From the NCBI GenBank assembly GCA_000827495.1, contig KN817569.1, forward strand, positions 1 to 64,000: a DNA stretch of 64,000 nt. The letters run 5' to 3'. The notes below the pieces were generated by a model, which saw only the letters and a program-made list of their open reading frames with translations, searched no databases and was not told where the DNA came from. The position numbers and the translations under genes were made by a program. Positions 11,782 through 24,056 of the stretch are shown here, piece after piece (positions within the stretch are counted from its first letter, which is position 1; every line of letters begins with the position of its first letter). This stretch comes from Hypholoma sublateritium FD-334 SS-4. Taxonomy: Eukaryota; Basidiomycota; Agaricomycetes; Agaricales; Strophariaceae.

Positions 11782-11809
11782 GTACGGTTGACGGGTGGGC
11801 CCAGGACTA
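11782..11809 (+). repeat. Left arm of a 28-bp perfect inverted repeat
   Basis: The 28 bases at 11782-11809 are the exact reverse complement of 12930-12957. The arm begins GTACGGTTGACGGG and lies 34 bases after the VPS23 stop codon. Similarity stops abruptly on both sides. Confidence 0.9.
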
Positions 11810-12929
11810 CATTAGGAAAGAGAAATCAGAGTTCGGTCTTTGAAATGGAGTGTTAGGGGACACTGGCACCGCGGCGTATATTATTCTCAGTAATACCTCT
11901 GGTAACTTGACATATGTGAATTTTATTTGCATTATGGACCCAGTACCTACCAATAATTGACGTCATTACAATTATTGGAGATCACAAATTTACGGTAGGT
12001 CGCCGTTGTTGCGCCNCTGCGCTCAACTGGCGCTTTGGGNTTGCTTCACGCAGCTATCCCGGTTAGTACCGCAGCGCGAGCACGACGTGTCGCTCGCTGA
12101 CGAGAGGTCGGCCACGAGGGCGGGGACGGGCGGGACGCTTCTGGCGGCAGCGAAGGCGAGCGCGTGCATATTAATATGGGAGTTAATAGTCACGCGCAAG
12201 TGCTGTTAGCGTGCGGGGCGGCACCGCGTACTCGCGCTAGACATTCAAATTAGTATGCCTCGGAAGCAGCGAAACTGATTTGGCTAAGTATAATAAGAAT
12301 TGTTAGCAAGGTAGAAAGTCATACTGTTAATTTTAATACATTTAATAAAAATTCCTCGAGTCTCCCATGTTAGACCCAAATATCACGTCGATGACATGTA
12401 TTCTTAATTAATATTCTCAGCTAGTCACCGTCGCGCTTTAAGTTTGCTTTGAGCCACCAGTTATGATGTTATGAATTAGAAAGCTGAGAGCGTCGGGCCA
12501 GGGGAAAATGTGTTGTTGGAATTTGGGCGCCACGCGCGCTCGACGCGCGTCGCGCGCATCAATCATTTGATGTTTATTATTATCGCGCCGTACATTGGCC
12601 GTACGGTGTACTATATGTATTCTAGAGTAATTCGGGGAGGATCCAAAGAAGAGAGGGACCAAAAAGCTAGCCAGAGCAAAGACATATATATGAACATGCA
12701 ACGACACTGCTCAGAGTCACCACTGCCATCTCAGAAAGAGAGCCTCAGATCACATCAGTCTGAAAATACAGAAACAGAAACAAGGTAGAGGTCGAAAACA
12801 TGTTTCTTGGCATATTGAATGAGTACAGGCTGAATAACCTATGAAAACTTGATAAACGATGGTCACATTCGCATTTGAGCACAGAGCGAGGACCCCATCA
12901 ACGAGACACATGACGAACTCAAAATATTT

Positions 12930-12957
12930 TAGTCCTGGGCCCACCCGTCAACCGTAC
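12930..12957 (-). repeat. Right arm of a 28-bp perfect inverted repeat
   Basis: This is the exact reverse complement of 11782-11809, so the pair bounds a segment of about 1.18 kb. Terminal inverted repeats of a small non-autonomous DNA transposon are one explanation, an inverted duplication of the VPS23 3' flank another. I found no obvious short target-site duplication outside the arms. Confidence 0.9.
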
Positions 12958-15047
12958 GGGGGCGTCGAGTCGGAGCCGCGGTCGTTCCAGCCACATACCC
13001 CCGATGTCGTCTTTGCCACTGCCCAGATGCCTGTCTGGCCAAGTCATACGCTCCTTCAGTCGCCCGCCCATCTCCTAGTGTACATGTAGTTTTGTCTATG
13101 TTTAACGTCTGTCCCCCGCTGCCCGTCGCGTGCATGTATGTACAAAGTTATAACCCATACCAGATCGCAAGTAATGATTGCCGGCCCACATCCACATGCT
13201 AGGGGTACACGGTGGACAGCCCCAGTTTATAGGGGTGCCGCCGCAGCTGGGCGCATGCTATGGGGTTGGCCTCGTCGACGCTGGCCACTCACCGGCCGAC
13301 AAATACACTGGATCAGGGGACCAGGCCCTGAGCCCCCGATATGTCTAATTAAGTCGCCTGTCCCACTCGATCCCCAATTGAAATACAACGCGCGATCGCC
13401 GCCTGCGCCCCAGGCCGCGATGGCCAGTCCCGCGCGACCTGACCTGACCTGCGCCCGCGCCCGCGCGCTGCTGCCAGTGCCCACCGTCGCCAGGCCCTCA
13501 CGCGCGGTCTCGCGGTCGGCGCTACTCGGGGACGGTGGGTCCGATCGCGCCCTATTTTCGCCCGCTGCGAGCCGCAATCTGTCAGCGGCGCCAGCGCCCG
13601 CGCACCCACACCCACGCGTGCGCACACCCCGGATCGGGCGGGTGGCCCCCCCTCGAGCCTCCCGCGCGTGCTATTTCTGCGGCGCAGCCCCATGCGGGCG
13701 TGCGCCTGGCAGGTCGAGAAGCGAAGCGCCGCGCCAGCATCGGCGACGTCGGCGTGCCACCCGGCGCTGTGCGCCGCGCGGATGCGGCGGGGGCACCTGC
13801 GCCGGTGGGCGGCGGCTGCGGGGGGCGCTGCAGCCGACGCGCTAGCAGAGGCTAGCAACGCTGGCTTGGCGCACGGCGGCGGCGGTGGCTTGGAAGGTAA
13901 TAGCCGTGCGCTCGCGGCGCGGGCGCGCTCGAGCTCCGTTAGCCTGCAGCGGCGCATGTGCGTGCGCCCCCACGCGGGCGCCTGGGACGCGGGTAGCGAT
14001 AGGATAGGATAGGGCTGAATAGGACAGCGGATGCGGGCGGCGCACGCGCGTGCGTGCGTGTCGCGGGGAAAATTCATATTCCCGATGGGCGATCGCGCTG
14101 ATTCCCAGAGTGTCGACGCGGCGAGGTCCGGTCAACTCGGAACTAGGCAGGGGGCACGCGCAGCACCGTGCGGCGCGCGCACGGCCGGCGCATACGTGCA
14201 GCGCACGTCCACGTCACTTCAGCTGCACCGCGGGGTGTGTAAGCACACACGACTGGCCATGCCCCCGTACACGGCGGGGGTTGGCGGACGCCGCGCATGC
14301 GTATCCGTGCCCGTCTGTTTACGAGGGCGCGCTTGCGTGGACGGTGCGCCGCATCCGACGCCGGGCCACAGCGCCGGTGCACATCAGTCGCAGCAGGCCG
14401 CAGCGAACTGTGGCAGCGTCCGATCGTGGCACAGCCTTCGATGCGCGATCTATCCGCCGCGCCGCGCGCGCCCGTAAAAAACTGTGCCCTGCTTTAACCT
14501 GCTCATGTCCAGACTCCAGACACGGACCCCACCCGGCGAAGGTGGGGTTCTGCTCTACGCGATCGCTAATAGCCTCCTCCAATCGCACGAATGAGCGCCC
14601 GTCGCCGGACACTCGGGCTAAAGCTGATGCAACGCTGATCTTCGCAGCGCTCTGGCACAATGCACGAGAAGCCCACAAGCCGCCGGGATGTTTCACCTCG
14701 GCGATTTTACACGAGGATAGGTCTATTGGGGTGGGTCCCTACTCAGCCAGAAACTTGATGCACAAGGGCCAAAGCAACCACCTCGGTTTTCTGGGGTCCC
14801 GACACCAGATCCCGCTGTCCGTTTGTGTGAACAAAACGATCTACGGAAGGGGCCCATGCAACCGCCCGAATAGACTTGAAAGGAGGGGCCCAACCCAGAC
14901 TTCGTCCCAAATTAGAGAGCGAAAACTTCATAGGAGCTCCAATAACACAGGACAATACGATACCCTAAAAAACTTGAACAATAATAGATTACTCCCTGGC
15001 TGACAGATGTGGCACGACATGGCTCGGCCCGCCTCCTGATCACAGCC

Positions 15048-17819
15048 TCACTCTTCTTCATAGTACACTTCCTTTCTCCCCGGCGTCCTTCCAGTTCCCG
15101 CACTCCCCACCCACCTCCAGACCCTCGTTTCATCGCCACCTTCGATCTCCTCCAGATTGGCGCGCACATTCGCGTTGCTCTCCACCACACGCTCGACACG
15201 TTCCCAGAGACGTCTCCGCGTGGGCACCGAGTGTTCCTCCTGCAGCACGACATCGCGCAGCTGGATCGACGACAGATACGGCTGGGGTGCCGTGAGCGGG
15301 TCGGTGTAATGCGCCATCTCTTGGTTACGTAACGTGTCCAGAGCGACTTGCACTAATCCGGCGATGCGCCTGTTCTCCTTTTGTTTTCGAGTCAGCCGGA
15401 GGCGCACACCTATTACGATGAGTACTGCTAGAATGGAAGCTATACTCGCACGTCAGCTATTGTTGTCCCCGACGGAAGGAAACAATAGAAGTGATCCTCT
15501 TACCAAGTACTGTCGAGCGCCATGCAGCCCAAACTTCGCGAGTCTTGACAATTACAGTACAGTCCCATGTCATGTAGGGAGTCTTGTGCGCGACATAACG
15601 TACTCCCCTAGCATAGAAAAAATATCAGTTGAATGAGCATGGGATTAGCCACGAACGACTCACTCGGGCGTTTCGCTCATGAAAACACCACCCCACTGAC
15701 TCAACTGCTGAATGGCCTCATTGAACATGTCATCAAACACCGGAAGTAGAGATGGCTATCCCAAAGGTTAAACAACCGAACATAGCGCAATCAAGCAAAC
15801 CAGGATCACTCACTGTGGCATTTTCGCGAAACACCTTTCGAAGCTTGTCCACCTCCACACCCCATTTGACAGCCGCCTCTGGCCCCGTTTGGGGTTCTGT
15901 CGCATTGACGCGCTCTCCATGACAAATACGGCGTCCACGCTCCTTGCCCAGCATTGACTCGACGGCTTTGCCCAAAGCTCCGATATTGCGTTTCCGCTGC
16001 GGATCTTCCAGGCATCTGGGAGGGAGCCCGACACTCCCAAATCCAGGAAACCCAGACGTCAACGACGAAAATGCTTGCAAAAATGACTTGCCGAGATGGG
16101 GCGCGTGAGCGGTCGCCAGACTAGATTCCGAAGGGGAAACAGGAACAAACGACAGGAGAATATGGGGCTTCAATAAGTAGCCGGAATCGCAAATGACGCT
16201 TGATTGAGTGCAAGTAGCATGGTCAGGGCATGGTGTGCAAGAGACCGGGTGTGGGAGGGGAAACAGCGGTGGCAGGGGACAGGCCGCGTTCATTCCATCG
16301 TCCTCGACTTGGGATGAATTATTCGATGACGCCAAGGGGACCATCCGCACTTCCCTAGAGCAAGCTTCAATTGCTGACCGTTTTGCCAATATCGCATCCA
16401 GGACATGGCTGGTGTTGCTACCTCTGTCGCAATAGCCAATTGCGGATGATTCGACCTTGTAGCTAAACACCGCGTATGTTGTTGCCACAATGCCGAGCCA
16501 GATGATTATTCGCCCAAGAGATTGCAAGACACCACCAGCATCTGGCTCTTCGAAGGTGATTAATTCCTCGGCAGCAGCGGTCTCGGCAACTAAACGAGCA
16601 AACGCGTCATCAATTTTTTCCTTCTCCCGTTCCTCAGATTCGACTTCGTGGGCGCCTTCAGATTGTTGGTCCTCATGATCTGCAATTTCAGGTCGTTCTT
16701 GTGATTCTGCCTTGAGAGATTCCGGGGGAGAAACTTCAGGGATTGGATTAAATCTTAATTTAGAAGGCGGGGAAAGATTGTAAGGCGTGGGGGGATTGAA
16801 AGTGCGAAATGGCGAGTGTGGCGGTGAATGAGCCGGGTTTCCTGCTTTGATGGGCGAGGAGTCCACCATATCAGGTGGGGCAGATGTTGATTTACGCATC
16901 TGCCGAGGGACCACGCTAACTCCTGATATCCTTTTACGCACTGGAGAAGGCCTTGCCGGAGAGGAGGACTCCGCTCCGGACTGGAAAATGTTATTGTCTT
17001 CCCATCCACTGTCTTCAGCTCCAGACTTCATAAATGGAGAGAAAGGTAGCCACATTAGAAAGGTTGTGACAAGTAAATTGACCAATTAACGCACTATATG
17101 AGAAACGCGCCGTCCTGTGGCACCGCTCGATATCTGCAGAACAAATTGGATTGGAAACAGAACATCACGAAGTTGAAAATGCAAACCAGTTTCTTTGTTC
17201 GTCCAGCCTTCTTTACGGGTGGCACTTCCTCCTCTTCGGGTTCACTTTCTTCAGCAAGTGTAGTAGGTATTGGAATTACACTCCTTGAACTTCCACCGCC
17301 AAGATTTGGCTGGGCCGATGATCGTCTTCGCTTTGGCTAACATAGAATTGAGATGAGAGACATTTAGTTACTGGACTCCGACTCACTGGCTCCGGGCGAG
17401 GTACCGAGTATGTTGGCGGCGAATCTTCAACGTCTGGGGCTTGTGAAAGGCGCCGCGAAGTACGTCGAGCAGCCGGCGCGGGTGCCTATGTGCGAGTTAG
17501 AGTATGGTCCTGACATTCGCAATGTACGTACTTTGCCTTTCCTACTCAGAGGCTTTCCGGTAACACCATCCGTGATTCCATCTTCACTCGGGACACTGTT
17601 TTCAATCTTGGATCTTTCTTTCCTAAATTTTGCTGCCCTTGTCTTTACTTCGTTGTTGAAAGCATTCACCAATTTAGCCTTGGTGTATGGCGTTGGGTAC
17701 GGGATGTTATGATAGCCAAGGACCCCTAGCAGTTGGGATACTGTAAGAGACGTAGGTTCGAATTCGGGATCCAGATATTCTCCAAGGCCGATGATTTGAG
17801 CAGCAGTCATCCGCGACAT
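15048..17819 (-). CDS. src1: Inner nuclear membrane protein Src1/Heh2 (MAN1 family)
   Basis: Members of this LEM-like family anchor chromatin at the inner nuclear membrane and help nuclear-pore and envelope quality control. Exon 1 carries the HeH/SAP-like helix-extension-helix (residues about 15-60: LDPEFEPTSLTVSQLLGVLG, YHNIPYPTPYTKAKLVNAFN). A basic, phospho-site-rich middle follows (PKRRRSSAQPNLGGGSSRSV near 17337, then KSGAEDSGWEDNNIFQSGAE). The first membrane segment is LGRIIIWLGIVATTYAVFSY. The luminal MSC domain has paired cysteines (IGYCDRGS, CTPCPDHATC, ICDSGYLLKPH). The second membrane segment, ASILAVLIVIGVRLRL, lies across the intron ending near 15436 and leads to a winged-helix-like C-terminus (QPYLSSIQLRDVVLQEE). 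The tract between exon 1 and about 17340 is the least certain. The protein stops at 15048. Confidence 0.9.
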
Positions 17820-18178
17820 GGCTTGATACTATGATGGGGCCTCCGATCGCAGAAACAGCGGCGGATGAGTGTCTGGTGGCTTCGGGTTGTTATCTTGGGG
17901 TAATGAGTCCTAAGTGGGGAGAACGAAGTTAAGTCTTGCATCACAACTCTCACGCATTGAATCAACGTGTTTGCCACATGCTCTGATTATGTAAGAAACG
18001 CGTCGCGTACACGCTGAGTGCCACAAGTGGTAACATTTTTTTAAGGTATTACCTTGTTTGCGTCCACATATAATCATATGATTGTCTACCATTGCGGATT
18101 AGATACGGGATTATATTTTATATATAATGGGAGTAGATAATTATATTCGCAGTCATTCTGCTTAAAACTGGGGTCTTG
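17820..18178. other. Upstream region of Src1
   Basis: This 359-bp stretch lies between the Src1 start and the end of the SQR gene, both on the minus strand, so it should hold the Src1 promoter and the SQR 3' UTR. An AT-rich run with several TATATA words sits at 18105-18135. No gene is visible. Confidence 0.45.
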
Positions 18179-19990
18179 TCAGACCCTTCGAACCAAACCA
18201 CTGTCCGTTGATCTAATCGACACGATTAGATCTGGTCGATTGCTCGTTTGATTAGAGGAATGGCGTACCATGTAGTTCCAATAGGTATAAGGGAACACAT
18301 CCTGCAGAAAGACGTCAGAAATTTTGTACACTCTCACAGAAGGATCCGAGTCTTGTACCTTTTTGAGATGATAGAAAAATCTGAAGAAATAGCGATTAGC
18401 TGAGATCATTGGAAGCAATTATATTTGGCTGACCTATTACTCTTGGTTTGATCAAAGATTTCACCAAAGGATTCTTTGGGCTCTAAGCCGTATTTGAATT
18501 CAGCCAGCATCAACTCCCCGTATCCGGTGAGCAGCTAGAAGACCCGAGTTACTCCAAGAGTGGTTAGAGACGAGAATCTTGTTAGACGCACTGGACAGCT
18601 CGTGTACCCATCATAGGTCGCATTTCCGACTTTTCCGGTGTCCACGAATGAGAACAGATTTTCGGTTAGAACAGGTGCTTGAGCAGTGATAGCCGCTGCC
18701 GTCTTCGAGGTTGGTAAAGAAGAACAATCACCCAGGGCAAATACATTGCTAAATTCTGGGTTGACGTGTTGAAGTGTACTCTTGTCGACGGGCACCCATC
18801 CAGCGGCGTCAGCAATTAGGGAACCCTTGAATACATTCAGCGGGCCCATGGGTGGTGTCACATGTAGCATGGTGTAATCGACGCTGACGCTTGAACCGTC
18901 TGCTGCCTTTTTGAAGGTAGCTTTCCGCGCTGCAGAATCTACAGCCACAAGATCGTGTCCGAAGTGCCCGCCTACGCCACGCTCCTGCCTCAATACATCC
19001 AATGCGTCAGAGTACTTCTTGACGCTGAACATGGTAGGCATTCCAGTGTAAAAATCCACTTTTATATCATTTCTGCTTGTCCTTCGGAATCGATCCCAGG
19101 CCATCCACATAATTTTTTGGGGAGCTACATATATCAGACGTGCTTTTGGGTGGCGAACGAAGTGTATCTTACCTCCCGCGCACTTGATAATCCCCGAAGG
19201 CTGAGTAAACACAGCATTCCCTCCATTCAAACCTTCAATTTCTGACCAGACCTTATCACAGGTTTGATACGAGTAGATTGATGATACACCGGACGCCGGA
19301 TCAGCCAATGCGTCAGGCAAACCTTTGATGCTATCGAAGTTTGATTGGATGCCTGCAGCAACGACAAGCGTCTCGTAAGAAATATCTCGCCCGTTGACGG
19401 TGGTGACCGTCGATGACTTGGGAGAAAATGATTTGACGTTTTCCGCGATAAATGATATATTTTTGGGAATCAAGGATGCCAACGGCCGGGAGAAATCACT
19501 TTTGGGCTTCAGCCCTGATCCCACCAGAGTCCTGCCAGGTGAATATGTTAGGCGCCGAAATTGAGGTGACGATATATTCTACGCACCATCCAGGCTGTTA
19601 AAGTCGGCGTACCATTAGATGAAGGGATAGATTACAATTAATCAGTATGTCCATGATAGACTCGTTCTGACTAACTTGGTAATAATGATCCTCTGCACCA
19701 TCCACAATCCCAATATCTCCATCCGCCAGAGGCTTCCCGGCTGCTTCGAAGCGATTGTATATTTGTCGTGCAACGGAGAGTCCTCCACTACCTGTTGCAC
19801 CATGAAGAAATCAATCACACTATCGAGATGTCATATCGAGACTCAAGCGCTCACCCCCTCCTACAACCAAAACCTTGAATTTGTGCTGAGAGCCTGACGA
19901 AGCAGCAGCAGTGGTTGCAAATCTAATCTGCTTTATGCTGGACCTCTGCGAGGAATATCGGACACCTTTTGCTAGGTTAATACTCAGCAT
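18179..19990 (-). CDS. hmt2: Mitochondrial sulfide:quinone oxidoreductase
   Basis: The enzyme oxidises sulfide at the inner mitochondrial membrane and passes electrons to ubiquinone; the fission-yeast homologue is Hmt2. The start MLSINLAKGVRYSSQRSSIK gives an Arg/Ser-rich mitochondrial presequence; an in-frame Met exists upstream at 20083. Then come the FAD-binding FKVLVVGGG continued by GLSVARQIYNRF, the block IGIVDGAEDHYYQ, WTLVGSGLKPKSDFSRPLAS, YETLVVAAGIQSNFDSIKGL, the redox cysteine in GIIKCAG, APQKIMWMAW, the second-half FAD motif VFALGDCSSLPTSKTAAAI, and the second redox cysteine in GYTSCP, then LLTGYGELMLAEFKYGLEP, FFRFFYHLKK and DVFPYTYWNYMVR. Introns are short and numerous. The last residues after YWNYMVR are unusual and the true end may lie in another exon. 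Confidence 0.93.
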
Positions 19991-20364
19991 GGTGGACGAA
20001 ATAAAAGACCGTTTGTGGCTGAACTTTGGGAATGTAGTAACGCATGGGAAAGTTTTCAATGACGTGATTGCCAGGACTACCAATTGTTGCCAAGTTCTTC
20101 TCTCTCCCTACTTGCTGTAACTTGTTCCTTGCTCATGATCACATTCCGATGTCACGACGACGGGATAGACAATACGCGGTGTACTTAGTAACCTTACGCC
20201 AGCATTTATCGCTTCTTCACGGACTGGTTTGCAATCGGACAGCTCTTTCACGTCTTCTCCCTTGTGCAGTGCACTAGTATTCTCTCGCCAGCAGGATTCT
20301 GGCACATTTGACGTTTTTCTGGATCAAGGTCAATCAATAATAAACCAAGAAACAAGCGCCTAAG

Positions 20365-21358
20365 ATGGCGTCTAGGGGACTGCCCACTAATCCGCGACCG
20401 CGTGTGAAGTCAGCCGCGGCGGTGTCTCGTCCACCAATTCAGAACCATGCGCTACCTAGCAATCCTCGTACTGGCCCTTCTATAGCACCAGCTAAAAGGA
20501 TGCTGGATCCTCCTTCATATCCTATTTCGCAGGACAATCATTCCAACCAAGCAAACCATTTCAGTAATCACCGTCGCACTCCTCATTCTAGCCCCACGTC
20601 TAGTATATCTTCCACCTCTTCCATTTGGGCCGGAGGGAAATCGAGCGTAACATCGTCGAGAACCACTTTACCGAGCGAAGAGGAAGGAGATCAGGAGCAA
20701 GGTCAGAAACCTTATCTACGCTTGAATGACGTCCAAGAGCGCAAGAGGTACGTGATCTTGTACAATGTATTCATTCAAGGATGTCGTAACAAATGCTATG
20801 CGAAGGGAAATAAACGACGCGGGTGGCTTTACATGGAATAAAGTGTCGGAGGCTGCTAATGTCTTCACTCAAGAGGTGACTAAAGCGTGGACCGCTGGGT
20901 TGAATCCTCTGGGCCTTAGCAACGGTTATTCTGGTGCCGATAAAGGTGATGCCTTTAAGCTTGAGATTACTGGCATAATTCATGAATACTGAACACCATC
21001 CACAGAGGAAGAGTCTCACTTGACTCGTGTAATGCGAGCATATCACTTATCCAAGGCTCGAACCCCGTCAGAACTTCCTGATTGGTTATTCAGTGAAAGG
21101 GAAAGAGGCCAAGTCGGATTACTACGCCTTGATGCCCGTCACGTCGATACCCTCAAGGAAACTTCCGGTACAAGTCGTAACCAAGTTGCTACCAGTCAAC
21201 TCTCCAGCACAAGGAATTTCGACGCGGGACTGAAGAATTTTCAGAATTTTCCGACGCCGGTAGCCAGAGCACCCGCACTGGCGAAAGCTTCGGGGACAGA
21301 CCGATTGAAGATACTCCGAGACTCTAGACGTAACAATGCCCCAGCTCAACGCATCTAA
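20365..21358 (+). CDS. Conserved-looking basidiomycete protein of unknown function
   Basis: I do not recognise this protein with confidence. It starts at 20365 with a basic, Ser/Pro-rich, disordered region of about 120 residues. A helix-forming segment follows (LRLNDVQERKR, DVVTNAMRREINDAGGFTWN, KVSEAANVFTQEVTKAW), with an intron of only about 32 nt near 20747-20779. A second intron at 20945-21000 leads to EESHLTRVMRAYHLSKARTP and SELPDWLFSERERGQ, which looks like the most conserved block, and then another disordered Ser/Arg tail. The amphipathic block plus disorder would suit a small adaptor; a relation to the Sec1-binding Mso1 family is a weak guess. It is divergent from SQR. Confidence 0.65.
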
Positions 21359-22419
21359 ATACTGTGATCACCACCAATCGTCACCGTTGTGTACTTAACA
21401 TATGTTCATTATCATATACGGTTTCGTTGAAGCTCTATGAGGTTTTATGTCAGTGCTGCCAGGTGCTGCCTGCCGTCGATGCCAATTTCAACCCGGGTAA
21501 AGTTTATATCTTCTGATGTCTTGAACGTCTTGATGAACGACATGATTGCAGATATGTTGTACGTATACTCAACATTAGGCCATGCCATGCGGCATCCAGT
21601 TTCTCATCCAAATAAATCTGACGAATCATGGTCTATCATGGTGTACGAGCGGTAATTGCATAACTGACGACAAACGATTTTCTAATTATACAGCTCAGCG
21701 ACGGATGAAAATAGCTAGCGAGTCCAAAGCAATTCGAACGTTCTGTTATTACCTTCATCCATGCAAGAGACACCTGGAGACGCCCTATCTCTGAACAAAA
21801 GTTAAGAATATGGGGTAGCAACCGGTGCCCCGAAGTGCCCATCAAGAAAGCTGACATCGCAACTTGAGGTCCCCAACCAGAATGGTCACTAACTCCCGGC
21901 CGACTGTCAAATCAAGTTGTGGCAAGAAGATGTCTTGTGCAGACCATCTCTCCTCCTCGAGCATCAAACGATGGAGGATTCAGGCGAGTCGCGACTGCTG
22001 ACTGTCAAATTCGAAATCATGATGATGATTGGTCCAGTTCTAAGATTGGCCCGCGACCCACAGCAATGGAACGCCATCAATTATTGGTGCAAAAGTTTCG
22101 CAAGTTACCATGGCGGTTTTCACACCGAGGACTCCTGTCAGAATAAAAGGTCCCTCTGGCCATTGTGATCTCCAACCTTTCCTGACCCGCCACCTTTTCG
22201 TCTCCCTTTCGTTCTTTCTTCGTTCGTTTTCGTCGAGTTGACTCGATCAGTCCATCCTTCCTTATTTCGAGGTGAGATCTACATCGTCGGGCGCTGCAGC
22301 AATGCACTCAACTTTCCTCTAGATCGTCCTCTTTGACAGAGTCTTAAAGTAGCAGTCCTCAGGAGGTCCTCATTCACTCAGTTTTTCAGCAAAACATCCA
22401 CAGTCTTTTCATTTCTATA
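21359..22419. other. Intergenic region upstream of the cupredoxin gene
   Basis: This 1.06-kb stretch has no supported gene; the frames around 21917-22168 lack domains. The final 250 bases become pyrimidine-rich (CT tracts near 22190-22260), a common feature of strong basidiomycete promoters and 5' UTRs, which fits high expression of the secreted protein downstream. Confidence 0.5.
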
Positions 22420-24056
22420 ATGGTCCAAATTACTACCTACTTCGTTGCCTCCCTGGCTCTTCTCTCTGGCTTCGTTGATGCCCTTCCCCGCCCGGACAGC
22501 TCTATCAACGAGCCTGCGGTATCTGCGCCCAATGGAACCCCCATCACTGCCAGCTCAATGCCTGAGTACGTTTATTTTTGGTCATGAGACGCACGTCGCT
22601 CATCATACAATCAGGTCAACCAGTTCCAGTGACATGAGCTCTGACGACAGCATGAGCTCGAGCGACTACGGGTCCAGCTCTAGCAGCAACTACGGATCTA
22701 GCAGCAGCAGCTACGGATCTGGCAGCAGCTACGGATCTAGCAGCGACTACGGTTCTGGTAGCAGCTACGGGTCTGGCAGCAGCTATGGTTCTGGTAGCAG
22801 CTACGGCTCAAGCAACTCCTACGATTCCAGCTCTGTCAACACCTGGACGTCCACTGCAGCTGCTACAAGCACGTCTTCTGCATACCAATCGTATTCTACT
22901 CCCTCTTACGGGTCTGGAAGCTCCAGCTGGGGCAACTCAGGTTACAATGACTGCGTTTCTCGTCAGTGGTTATTCCCATTATTCACTCTGAAATTAACAA
23001 TCTTCCATAGAATGTGTGGCTTCTTACGGTGCCCCTTCGGCTACGTACACGCCCACTGCTACCGGCTATTCTGCGTCGTCAGGCGGCAGTGGTGCCACGC
23101 ACACCGTAATCGTTGCACCCACCCAAGGTGTTCTCCGCTTCATTCCCTTCGCCTTGAACGCCTCGGTCGGCGACACCGTTATGTTCATGTGGGGTGCCAA
23201 CAACCACACGGTAACGAAGTCCTCGGAGCTCACTCCTTGCAACAAGACCGCCGATGCACCCTTCTCATCGGGAGAGCAGAACCTGGGCTTCGTCTGTTCG
23301 TCATATCTACTCATCTGATATCCTTGCTTTGACTCATGCATTGTATCAGTCACTCAGGTTGTCAACGATACCAACCCAACATTCTACTACTGTGGTACTC
23401 CCACCCACTGTGAAAAGGGAATGTTCGGCATCATGTAAGTCTCATCTTTTGATGATATCAGCCAGTGATTGATCCACATGTTCTGTCAAGCAACCCTCCC
23501 AATGCTGCTGGTGCAACCACCTCTATGTCCGGAATGATGTCATCTATCGCTGCGAATGTGAGTCTTCCAGGCAGTGTGTATCTGTAAATTTTACTAATTG
23601 GCTGATTTACAGAGTTCCGATGTTTCGGGCTATGCTTCGTACACAAGCACGCAAACCCAAAACAATGTCGTTGCGTCGAACTGGGGCTCTAACATCGACT
23701 TGGCGACTCTCCCCGAATGGTCTTACCCATATGTTGCTGAGAACGTCCTGTACACGCGCAACCTGCTCGCCGCCAACCCCGATATCATCCAGAGCGATGG
23801 ATCCGTCGACCTCGGTGCTGCTGGAAACAACCCCCTTATGATCCCCCAGGACCTTTCCGCTGTTCTGGCGAGTGCTTCTCCCGCGTCGACCTCGGTAGCG
23901 GCTGCGGCCACGACACCTGCCGCTGCGGCGACATCCCCGGCTGCTGCTGCTGCAAACGCCCCTACTACCTCCGCTACCAGTGGTGCCTTCACCATTTCGT
24001 CTTCTAGGGTTGCCGTCGGTCTCGTAGTGGCTTTCACCACCGTCATGATGATGTAA
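22420..24056 (+). CDS. Secreted cupredoxin-domain protein with GPI-type tail
   Basis: The protein begins with a signal peptide (MVQITTYFVASLALLSGFVD), so it enters the secretory pathway. A low-complexity Ser/Gly/Tyr region follows, with tandem repeats of the type SGSSYG (about 22660-22830). Next is a plastocyanin-like fold: HTVIVAPTQGVLRFIPFALN, VGDTVMFMWGANNHTVTKSS, TFYYCGTPTHCEKGMFGI. The His of NNHTV and the Cys/His/Met of YYCGTPTHCEKGM are candidate copper ligands. A second conserved stretch (PEWSYPYVAENVLYTRNLLA) precedes an Ala/Thr/Ser-rich stalk and a hydrophobic tail, RVAVGLVVAFTTVMMM, that suits GPI anchoring. Five short introns join in frame. Related Agaricomycete proteins are cell-wall or surface proteins linked to fruiting or stress; the exact role is unknown. 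Confidence 0.88.

Larger units (their letters stand above)
11749..15047. other. 3.3-kb gene-free interval with inverted repeat and GC-rich block
   Basis: No frame here has a recognisable domain or a plausible exon chain. Three zones differ in base composition: 11.8-12.9 kb is AT-rich to mixed, with N bases near 12016 and 12040, and is bounded by a 28-bp inverted repeat; 13.15-14.5 kb is strongly GC-rich with overlapping open frames on both strands; 14.5-15.0 kb is mixed. The plus-strand frame at 14050-15003 (317 codons) has arginine-rich, unconserved-looking content. It could be a silenced or decayed mobile element, or 3' flank and promoter-distal DNA. Confidence 0.5.

Noticed and set aside
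14050..15003. 317-codon open frame on the plus strand
   Set aside because: Content is arginine-rich with no domain, it overlaps open frames on the other strand, and GC-rich DNA produces such frames by chance.
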